Assembly (NCBI GenBank): GCA_013202635.1 | Contig: JABMRO010000798.1 | Coordinates: forward strand, 1 to 5,479 | From: Planctomycetota bacterium | Lineage (GTDB): Bacteria; Planctomycetota; Phycisphaerae; Sedimentisphaerales; Anaerobacaceae | DNA: 5,479 nt | Direction of reading: 5' to 3' | Part shown: positions 1-5,352 of the stretch, piece after piece | How positions within the stretch are numbered: the stretch's first letter is position 1 | Layout of the letters: every line of letters begins with the position of its first letter | Position numbers and translations under genes: made by a program | The notes under the pieces: model-generated | What the model saw: the letters and a program-made list of their open reading frames with translations, nothing else | The model's database searches: none | What the model was told of the DNA's origin: nothing

Positions 1-930
1 CGAATGGAATCCGCTGATGGCGCCGCAGGCGATTATAACGAACATAAAAGGCCAAATCGGCGGAGTACCGGCAGGAAGCGCCCTGTTAACTGGTGGCGCA
101 ACAAGGGGAAGATTACCCGATAAAGAAGCAACTACAGCCCCGCCAACCAACAGACCCATAGCGACAAAGAGCTGCCAGGCGTTGATATAATCCCTCGGCT
201 GCAGGAGTGTTGTAACCGGTAGTGTCGAAGCCACCCAGGCGTAAATCAGCAGGATTATCACCCATACTCCCGTGGATGGTATCCCCAAAACTGTCCCGAA
301 CTCGACTGGTAATAAGCTGCCTATGGCAATACACAGATACATTCCGATTACCGCTATTGCCGTTGCAATGGCTATGTTGGCAGTCTTTTTATAGACGGCA
401 AAACCCAGCGCAACGGCTATTGGAATCTGAAGCCAGACAGGAAGGACTGCACTGGGAAACCTGGTAAAAACCGCCGCAATAACAACGCCGAATATTGCGA
501 TAACAATCAGCAGACTCAGAAATACAACGGCGAAGAATATAAATCGCACGCGCATATTGATATACTTAGCGGCGACTTCTGATAAGCTTTTGCCCTCGTT
601 TCGCAATGAGACAACCAACGCCCCCAAGTCGTGTACAGCTCCCATAAAGATAGAGCCGAAGAACACCCAGAGGATTGCCGGCAGCCAGCCCCAGATAATT
701 CCTATTGCCGGCCCGACGATAGGCCCCGTGCCGGCGATTGAAGTGTAATGATGTCCAAAGATTATACCCTTTCGGGCCGGTACATAATCGATACCGTCCC
801 GCAGTTCCACGCTTGGAACGGGTGCGTTTTTATTAAGTTTGAATATCTTTTTTGCCAGAAACCGCCCGTAAGTATGATAAGCCACCAGATACCCGCCCCC
901 ACAAATCAGCATCAACAAAAGCGTATCCAT
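1..930 (-). CDS. cstA: CstA-family carbon starvation protein (pyruvate/peptide carrier), 3' end cut by window
   Basis: Integral inner-membrane carrier of the CstA family. Family knowledge: E. coli CstA and its paralogue BtsT take up pyruvate, and CstA has also been linked to peptide use during carbon starvation. The frame is open from the ATG at 930 to the window edge, giving 310 residues with no stop, so the C-terminal part is missing; family members usually run about 480-700 residues. Hallmarks seen: FGHHYTSIAGTGPIVGPAIG at residues 58-77, GAVHDLGALVVSLR at 97-110, LQPRDYINAW at 243-252 and CGAISGFHS at 302-310. Hydrophobic segments lie near residues 3-20, 76-97, 129-154, 169-179, 185-206, 222-240, 253-271 and 293-305. 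The start is supported by a GAGGT ribosome site 7 bases upstream. It follows der by 40 bases on the same strand and could be read through from it. The family call is firm; the transported substrate cannot be told from sequence. Confidence 0.92.
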   Translation of the reverse strand, partial: MDTLLLMLICGGGYLVAYHTYGRFLAKKIFKLNKNAPVPSVELRDGIDYVPARKGIIFGHHYTSIAGTGPIVGPAIGIIWGWLPAILWVFFGSIFMGAVHDLGALVVSLRNEGKSLSEVAAKYINMRVRFIFFAVVFLSLLIVIAIFGVVIAAVFTRFPSAVLPVWLQIPIAVALGFAVYKKTANIAIATAIAVIGMYLCIAIGSLLPVEFGTVLGIPSTGVWVIILLIYAWVASTLPVTTLLQPRDYINAWQLFVAMGLLVGGAVVASLSGNLPLVAPPVNRALPAGTPPIWPFMFVIIACGAISGFHS

Positions 931-937
931 CTTTTGT

Positions 938-942
938 ACCTC
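938..942 (-). promoter_or_regulatory. Ribosome binding site of the cstA homologue
   Basis: GAGGT on the minus strand, 7 bases before the ATG at 930. It lies inside the 40-base der-cstA gap, where I see no convincing promoter or terminator. This favours, without proving, co-transcription with der. Confidence 0.6.
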
Positions 943-970
943 GTATTTTGTATTAACTTTTTCTTATCCA

Positions 971-2290
971 TTATTTCCTGTGTGGTCTGGCCAACAGTCT
1001 TATCGGCACTTCTTCTACCGGCAGCAAGGTTCGCAATCGGTTTACGATGAATCTGCGGTAGTTTTCTTCGAACAATTCGGGCTTGTTTACGAACATAAGT
1101 ATCGTAACCGGATTTATCGCAATTTGCGTGGCATAGTAAATCTTTGGCCAGCCCTTTTTTTTGCCTTTGGCCGTGCCGATTTTCTCCTGTTTAATAATTT
1201 CAAACGCTTTATTTAATTTGACAGTGGGTATCCATGTTGTTGTCTGTTTGAAGATTTCCGTCGTCAAATCCAGAACACTCTGGATGTTCTTTGCTTCGGT
1301 TGCTGTTGTAAAAGCTATAGGTGCATATTTTAAGCCCGGCAGAACTTTCGTCAAATATTCCTGGTAGTCTTCGGTAGCGGCCGAATCTTTGGCCAGGTCC
1401 CATTTATTAATGATTATTATACAGCTTTTGTTTTCTTCGGCGATGAGTTTGGCTAATTTCTTATCGACCTGCGAGACCGAAACGGCGGCATCTATGATAA
1501 ACAGCACAACGTCGGCGCGACGAATCGAGCGCTCTGCGCGAACGAAGCCGTAGAACTCGATACTGTTGGCCATTTTTCTTTTCTTTCTTACCCCAGCCGT
1601 ATCGATAACAATGATGGTCTTGCCGTCTTTTTCAAATCGCACATCAACAGCGTCTCTGGTAGTTCCCGGCGTTTCACTGACAATTACCCGCTCGAAACCC
1701 GCCATAGCATTTACGAGAGTGCTCTTGCCGGCGTTTCGCTTGCCGACTATAGCTACTTTCATATCTGGTATTGCCGGCCGGCCCGGCTCTAAAGTCGCGA
1801 TTTTATCAAAGATTTTATCGAGCAGGACCGCTTTGTTGAGATTGTTCTGTACTGAAACGCAAAGAAATTCGCCGAAGCCGAGTTTGGAAAATTCTCCCGC
1901 GGCGGGAAACATCCTGGCTATGTCGGCCTTGTTGGCAACGCCGATTACGTCGAGATTGTTTTTGCGCAGAAGCTGTGCTATTTTTTCGTCTAACGGCACC
2001 AGACCGTCACGAATATCGACCATAAACAACACAAGCTGCGCCGATTCAATCGCCTGGAAGATTTGATATTCGATATGTTCGCTCAACTGGTCGCTATCGA
2101 CTATTCCATATCCGCCGGTATCGATAAGCTCAAAATAGCGATCGTCTCTGCCTATGAAGGTGCTGACGCGGTCCCTTGTAACACCGGCCGTAGGCTCGAC
2201 AATACTTATCATCGCACCTGCAAGTGCATTTAACAAACTGCTTTTGCCGACATTCGGCCGACCAATTATTGCTACTTTAGGTAGTGCCAT
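971..2290 (-). CDS. der: Ribosome assembly GTPase Der (EngA)
   Basis: Der is the essential cytoplasmic GTPase with two G domains in tandem that acts in maturation of the 50S ribosomal subunit. The 439-residue product has the usual family length and order. G domain 1: P-loop GRPNVGKS (10-17), switch I threonine in GVTRD (36-40), DTGG (57-60), NKAD (120-123). G domain 2: P-loop GKRNAGKS (183-190), ETPGTTRD (206-213), DTAG (230-233), NKWD (295-298). The C-terminal KH-like domain runs from about 355 to 439, with INP (392-394), NYRRFIVNRLR (410-420) and a basic tail ending RPHRK. Oddities: the second P-loop has KR where RP is common, and the G5 segments are unlike the usual SA motif (VSVQNN at 145-150; FTTATEA at 327-333). 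The ATG at 2290 begins exactly at the conserved MALPKVAIIG, although upstream there is only a weak GG instead of a clear Shine-Dalgarno site. A promoter lies about 50 bases upstream. Confidence 0.98.
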   Translation of the reverse strand: MALPKVAIIGRPNVGKSSLLNALAGAMISIVEPTAGVTRDRVSTFIGRDDRYFELIDTGGYGIVDSDQLSEHIEYQIFQAIESAQLVLFMVDIRDGLVPLDEKIAQLLRKNNLDVIGVANKADIARMFPAAGEFSKLGFGEFLCVSVQNNLNKAVLLDKIFDKIATLEPGRPAIPDMKVAIVGKRNAGKSTLVNAMAGFERVIVSETPGTTRDAVDVRFEKDGKTIIVIDTAGVRKKRKMANSIEFYGFVRAERSIRRADVVLFIIDAAVSVSQVDKKLAKLIAEENKSCIIIINKWDLAKDSAATEDYQEYLTKVLPGLKYAPIAFTTATEAKNIQSVLDLTTEIFKQTTTWIPTVKLNKAFEIIKQEKIGTAKGKKKGWPKIYYATQIAINPVTILMFVNKPELFEENYRRFIVNRLRTLLPVEEVPIRLLARPHRK

Positions 2291-2309
2291 TTGTTTACCA
2301 ATTGTTTTT

Positions 2310-2360
2310 ATTGACTATTTTTTATCTATTATTTACTATTTTATGTATCTAACAGTCAAT
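2310..2360. repeat. Inverted repeat around the divergent promoters
   Basis: A perfect 7-base inverted repeat: ATTGACT at 2310-2316 and AGTCAAT at 2354-2360, with a 37-base gap and a centre near 2335. The left arm contains the -35 of the plus-strand promoter; the right arm lies in the spacer of the minus-strand promoter. Inside the gap, CTATT occurs three times (2315, 2326, 2336), spaced 11 and 10 bases, close to one helical turn. It could be a regulator site or curved DNA, or be chance in AT-rich sequence. Confidence 0.4.
2311..2339 (+). promoter_or_regulatory. Probable sigma70-type promoter for the GH5 gene
   Basis: TTGACT (-35, 2311-2316), a 17-base spacer (2317-2333) and TACTAT (-10, 2334-2339) on the plus strand. 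This is close to the TTGACA-17-TATAAT consensus. The start would fall near 2346, giving a leader of about 60 bases before the ATG at 2408. Its -10 overlaps by two bases the -10 of the opposite promoter serving der, so the two polymerases would compete for the same site. Confidence 0.6.
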
Positions 2361-2366
2361 CTTCAA
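2338..2366 (-). promoter_or_regulatory. Probable sigma70-type promoter for der
   Basis: On the minus strand: TTGAAG (-35, 2361-2366), a spacer of exactly 17 bases (2344-2360), then TAAAAT (-10, 2338-2343). Transcription would start near 2331, leaving a leader of about 40 bases before the der ATG. The region is very AT-rich, so chance matches are easier; the spacing and the position between divergent genes support the call. Confidence 0.5.
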
Positions 2367-2395
2367 ATTTTATGGTACGAGGGTTTTTTCCAGAT

Positions 2396-2402
2396 GAGGT
2401 GA
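2396..2402 (+). promoter_or_regulatory. Ribosome binding site that decides the GH5 start
   Basis: GAGGTGA sits 5 bases before the ATG at 2408. The earlier in-frame ATG at 2372 has no such site and would put 12 extra residues in front of the twin-arginine signal, so 2408 is preferred. Confidence 0.75.
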
Positions 2403-2407
2403 TTCTT

Positions 2408-3490
2408 ATGGACAATAATCGACGGGATTTTTTGAAAATGATAGCTGCCGGGACCGCGGTGGCAGCACTGCCGGCGTACGCACAGAGACCGAGTAAAAGA
2501 AGGAGCGAGCCGGTCGCGCAAAAGGCTCTGCCGCGCTGGCGGGGTTTTAATTTTCTGGATATGTTCACGATGCGAAGCAAAGCCGATTTTCCGGAGGATG
2601 ATTTCCGGTGGATGCGCGACTGGGGATTTGACTTCGTTCGTTTTCCAATGTGCTATCGCTTATGGATAGAAGACGGGGACGACTATAAAATCCACGAGCC
2701 GATGCTGGAGAAACTCGACCGGGCTGTGGAGCTTGCCGGAAAATATGGTCTGCACGTCGGTCTGAATTTTCATCGCGGGCCCGGCTATTCGGTGAACAGG
2801 GAATTCACAGAACCATTCAACCTGTGGAAGGACAAGAAACCGCTCGAAGCATTTTGTTTCCACTGGCAGATGCTTGCCAAACGCTATCGTGGTATTTCGA
2901 GAGATAAGCTCAGCTTCGATTTAATCAATGAGCCGCCTTCTATCGGGCAGCTTATGAGCCGCAGCGACCATGAGCGTGTAGTCCGTACAGCAGTGGCGGC
3001 CATCCGTGAAATAAATCCCAATCGAATCGTCGTAGCCGATGGTATGAGCTGGGGGAACGAACCGGCACCGGAATTGGCCGACCTTGGCATCGCCCAGAGC
3101 ACGCGCGCCTATCAGCCAATGTTTATCAGTCACTATAAAGCCTCCTGGGTGAATAGTGATAAATTCCCCGAACCTGCCTGGCCCGGAAACGGCTGGGATC
3201 GTAAGCGTCTGGAGCAGCACTATCAAAAATGGGCTGACCTTGCTAAACAAGGCGTTGGCGTACACTGCGGCGAAGGCGGCGCTTATAACAAGACGCCGCA
3301 TAAGGTTGTCTTGGCCTGGCTGCGCGATGTTCTGGAGATACTTACCGGTCATGGTATCGGCCTGGCCGTCTGGAATTTGCGAGGTTCATTCGGCATTCTT
3401 GACTCCGGCCGAAAAGATGTGGAATATGAGGATTTCCACGGCCATAAGCTCGACCGCAAATTACTTGAACTGCTGCGGGAATTCGAATAA
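2408..3490 (+). CDS. Tat-exported glycoside hydrolase family 5 (cellulase-type) enzyme
   Basis: A 360-residue enzyme of the GH5 TIM-barrel family, whose members cut beta-1,4- and related beta-linked glycans with a retaining mechanism. The N-terminus is a twin-arginine signal: NNRRDFLKM (3-11), a hydrophobic stretch (12-22) and an AYA site predicting cleavage after residue 25. The mature enzyme should therefore be exported already folded, and no lipobox cysteine is seen. GH5 landmarks in order: RWRGFNF (43-49), Arg78 in FVRFP, His122 in GLNFHR, the acid/base Glu175 in FDLINEP, His242 in ISHYK, the nucleophile Glu289 in CGEGG, and Trp322 in AVWN. All catalytic positions are present, and no carbohydrate-binding module is attached. 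The nucleophile motif reads GEGG where GEFG is common. The substrate cannot be fixed; cellulose, mannan and other beta-glycans remain possible. The gene stands alone on its strand behind its own promoter, and its stop is 16 bases from that of the convergent protease-like gene. Confidence 0.93.
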   Translation: MDNNRRDFLKMIAAGTAVAALPAYAQRPSKRRSEPVAQKALPRWRGFNFLDMFTMRSKADFPEDDFRWMRDWGFDFVRFPMCYRLWIEDGDDYKIHEPMLEKLDRAVELAGKYGLHVGLNFHRGPGYSVNREFTEPFNLWKDKKPLEAFCFHWQMLAKRYRGISRDKLSFDLINEPPSIGQLMSRSDHERVVRTAVAAIREINPNRIVVADGMSWGNEPAPELADLGIAQSTRAYQPMFISHYKASWVNSDKFPEPAWPGNGWDRKRLEQHYQKWADLAKQGVGVHCGEGGAYNKTPHKVVLAWLRDVLEILTGHGIGLAVWNLRGSFGILDSGRKDVEYEDFHGHKLDRKLLELLREFE

Positions 3491-3506
3491 GCACATCTTA
3501 AAACAA

Positions 3507-4589
3507 TCAGAAGGCTGCTGACTGAAGTGGATTCCTGACCCACAATAGGTTGCGCTCAAAATCGAGCACAATCACAGTTTCTCTGAAGAAACCTATTCCC
3601 AGCGTAAACTCGTCCTGTCCAAAGGGATTATCATCGGCAATGACGTGAATCCGGGCATCATTTATCGAGATATTTCCCAGGGCAAGTTGTTCTACTGTAA
3701 TCTTTCTGCTGGGCAGCCAGCCTGAAAGGGGGGTTCTCAGTTTACCTATTTCCTGGTTGAGTATATGCAAGCTGGAGGAAATCTTTGCCCATATTCTTTC
3801 CGTGAGAATCAATCCCGGGGCGGCACCTGTATCGAACTCTATATGTCGCGTTTGACCTACAAGCGGGATATCAACAATTAATCTGGCGTACTGTTTCTCA
3901 TTGTGCTCCATCGATATCGGGTACTGATGCCACTGATTGCTGTCTTGTGGATTAAAAGAATTGTTTGTTGCGAATTCTACCTCTCGGGTGACATTGTCGA
4001 AAAGTATATAGCTGAATTCCTTCATCAGGCCGAGGCCAAGGTTAAGTTTCTTTTCCTTCCATATTGTTTGGCCGAGCACATGCCTTTCATAATGCGCCAG
4101 CCAGTATTCACAGGCGGGGTGGACTATCGTAAGAGTTCCTATTTTGAGCTGGTCGAGGCGACAAAGCCCACCGATATTCTTGCCGAGTTCGTATATAGGA
4201 TAAATCTCTAAGCCGGCGTCCAGCACAAGAGAATCAGTAGCTGCAAGATATTTAGTGGCTCCGCTGTCTATTACAAGGGGGTAGATTTTTCCATCATTCA
4301 CTTCTGCTAATACCTGAACATTTGGTGAGTTCTCACGCATTTTCACACGGCAGCGGCCTTTGTGATATATCTCGGTTTTGTCCCATTTTACATTCACGCG
4401 ATTAGTCTCCTGGCTGATTATCTCAAAAATGACGTGGTTCGGATCCATCAGACGAACACCCGGTGAAGACTCAAAATTATGCGCATAAACATATACCGTC
4501 TTGTCTGTCCATTTCATAGCCAATATGAACACCCAGCATAGAGCTGTAAATGTTACCAGTGAGATTATTGCTACAGTCTTTTTCCGCAT
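3507..4589 (-). CDS. Membrane-anchored two-lobed retropepsin-like aspartyl protease homologue
   Basis: A 360-residue protein with one N-terminal membrane helix (about residues 5-25, after MRKK), so the rest probably faces the periplasm. It contains two successive retropepsin-like units. Unit 1 (about 92-207) has the catalytic motif VIDSGAT with Asp108, then LDQLKIG (145-151) and LNLGLGLMKEFSYILFD (182-198). Unit 2 (about 234-352) has EFDTGAA with Asp253, then VEQLALG (299-305) and FTLGIGFFRETVIVLDF (328-344). The matching order of elements indicates an internal duplication, with one catalytic aspartate from each half, as in pepsin-like enzymes. Family knowledge supports peptide-bond cleavage, but substrate and activity are unknown. 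Start choice: ATG at 4589 has a GGGA site 7 bases upstream; a GTG directly before it (4592) would add one residue but sits only 4 bases from that site. It lies downstream of the XRE gene across a 117-base gap and converges on the GH5 gene. It could instead be a non-catalytic sensor. Confidence 0.85.
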   Translation of the reverse strand: MRKKTVAIISLVTFTALCWVFILAMKWTDKTVYVYAHNFESSPGVRLMDPNHVIFEIISQETNRVNVKWDKTEIYHKGRCRVKMRENSPNVQVLAEVNDGKIYPLVIDSGATKYLAATDSLVLDAGLEIYPIYELGKNIGGLCRLDQLKIGTLTIVHPACEYWLAHYERHVLGQTIWKEKKLNLGLGLMKEFSYILFDNVTREVEFATNNSFNPQDSNQWHQYPISMEHNEKQYARLIVDIPLVGQTRHIEFDTGAAPGLILTERIWAKISSSLHILNQEIGKLRTPLSGWLPSRKITVEQLALGNISINDARIHVIADDNPFGQDEFTLGIGFFRETVIVLDFERNLLWVRNPLQSAAF

Positions 4590-4671
4590 CACAAAGTCCC
4601 GAAGACATTAACAAGTGCCGGAGAGGCCTTCAAACACTATAATAGACGTCTGAGTTGTTGTTTTGTTACAG

Positions 4672-4697
4672 AAAAAATGCCTTAAAACGGGCTTTTT
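4672..4697 (-). terminator. Possible intrinsic terminator after the XRE gene
   Basis: On the minus strand, AAAAAGCC, an 8-base loop (CGTTTTAA), then GGCATTTTTT: a short stem of three G-C pairs plus A-T pairs with one bulged base, followed by a T-run. It begins 13 bases past the XRE stop codon. The stem is weak, but its position between the regulator string and the protease-like gene is right. Confidence 0.4.
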
Positions 4698-4709
4698 GAA
4701 TATTTCAAG

Positions 4710-4931
4710 CTATGATTGCTTGTTTTCGTATTGAAATATGGCTTCTATCGAGACCCCAAAAGTTTGAGCTATCTTAAAGGCAAGGGGTAGGGAAGGTGCA
4801 TATCTGCCGGATTCGATGGCAATGATTGTCTGGCGGGTGACACCTGCTTTGTCGGCCAACTTCTGCTGAGTCATCTGGTCGTTTTCAAAGCGAAGCCTGC
4901 GAATCTGATTGCTTAAGTTATTTTTCTCCAT
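4710..4931 (-). CDS. XRE-family (Cro/C1-type) DNA-binding regulator
   Basis: A 73-residue protein made almost wholly of a lambda-repressor-like helix-turn-helix domain. The recognition unit is TQQKLADKAGVTRQTIIAIE (21-40), followed by SGRYAPSLPLAFKIAQ (41-56) and FGVSIEAIFQYE (58-69), the usual ending of the small stand-alone XRE group. No effector domain is present. It probably binds DNA as a dimer and may control its own operon; that is inference. The ATG at 4931 overlaps the upstream membrane gene by 14 bases and follows a G-rich stretch (GGGGGGGT) ending 4 bases before the start, so translation is probably coupled. Small regulators of this type are often encoded beside short membrane proteins in bacteria and archaea, matching the context here. 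Confidence 0.95.
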   Translation of the reverse strand: MEKNNLSNQIRRLRFENDQMTQQKLADKAGVTRQTIIAIESGRYAPSLPLAFKIAQTFGVSIEAIFQYENKQS

Positions 4932-5352
4932 TTTTACCCCCCCGGCCGTACTGAATCAAAATCGCTACAGAATGGGCAAAGAACATACTGAGGCCAGCTC
5001 CCCCAAATATGTAAGGCAGCCAGCTAACCGATATTGAGGCTTTCGGCCCAAGAATAAAAAATGGAATCATGCATGCCAGGCCGACAAGCAGATATGATGT
5101 GCCAAAACCAGCAAGAGCAGCCCTTCTGTTAATCAACCTGTCACGTTCGTCGAGAGTAACCTTGCCTTTTTCTGTTTGGAAAATTAGAGCTGAAAAGCCC
5201 CCGAGGCCTGCGATACCCATAAATCCGAGACCTGCAAGTGCTTTTGGCATTCCAACTTTAACATACAATATCGCAATCGCTATGCAACTGAGAAGAAAGG
5301 CTACGGATATCGTAACTACGAAAGACAACGCTATTTTCTGTACTCTATTCAT
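4918..5352 (-). CDS. Small four-helix membrane protein of unknown function, paralogue of its upstream neighbour
   Basis: A 144-residue protein with four predicted membrane helices, near residues 8-32, 38-58, 79-101 and 111-134. Between helices 2 and 3 is a charged cytoplasm-like loop, TEKGKVTLDERDRLINRRA (60-78). The DERDRLI pattern followed by an alanine-rich helix resembles the DUF2178-type small membrane proteins that are often found with XRE regulators; this is a pattern impression only. The C-terminal tail IQYGRGGKNGEK recurs almost unchanged in the preceding gene, showing a tandem duplication. The ATG at 5352 has an AAAGGAG site 7 bases upstream. It overlaps the upstream gene by 4 bases (ATGA) and the regulator gene by 14 bases. 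No enzymatic residues are evident, and I do not assign a function. Confidence 0.88.
   Translation of the reverse strand: MNRVQKIALSFVVTISVAFLLSCIAIAILYVKVGMPKALAGLGFMGIAGLGGFSALIFQTEKGKVTLDERDRLINRRAALAGFGTSYLLVGLACMIPFFILGPKASISVSWLPYIFGGAGLSMFFAHSVAILIQYGRGGKNGEK
4941..4958. repeat. 18-base direct repeat, copy 1
   Basis: Plus-strand CCCGGCCGTACTGAATCA, identical to positions 5372-5389, 431 bases away. It encodes the IQYGR part of the membrane protein tail in the 144-residue gene. Best read as a remnant of gene duplication, not a mobile-element or attachment site. Confidence 0.9.

Noticed and set aside
557..1050. Two plus-strand open frames (557-748 and 748-1050) opposite the cstA homologue
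   Set aside because: The minus strand encodes unmistakable CstA motifs across most of this stretch, and the second frame also runs into the antisense of der.
1566..2066. Plus-strand open frame of 166 codons inside der
   Set aside because: It lies wholly antisense to the conserved GTPase domains of der and has no recognisable domain or ribosome site.
2372..2407. Earlier in-frame ATG at 2372 as GH5 start
   Set aside because: It would add 12 residues before the Tat motif, has no ribosome site, and would place the strong GAGGTGA inside the coding region.
2921..3352. Minus-strand open frame of 143 codons inside the GH5 gene
   Set aside because: It is a shadow of the GH5 catalytic region; the plus frame carries all the family motifs and the signal peptide.
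3491..3545. Hairpin terminator between the convergent GH5 and protease-like genes
   Set aside because: Only a 4-base stem (TCAG/CTGA) is visible, with no adjacent T-run on either strand.
4639..4644. Complete promoter for the protease-like gene
   Set aside because: TATTAT is a fair -10 box, but no recognisable -35 hexamer lies 16-18 bases upstream, so it is reported only as a finding to check.
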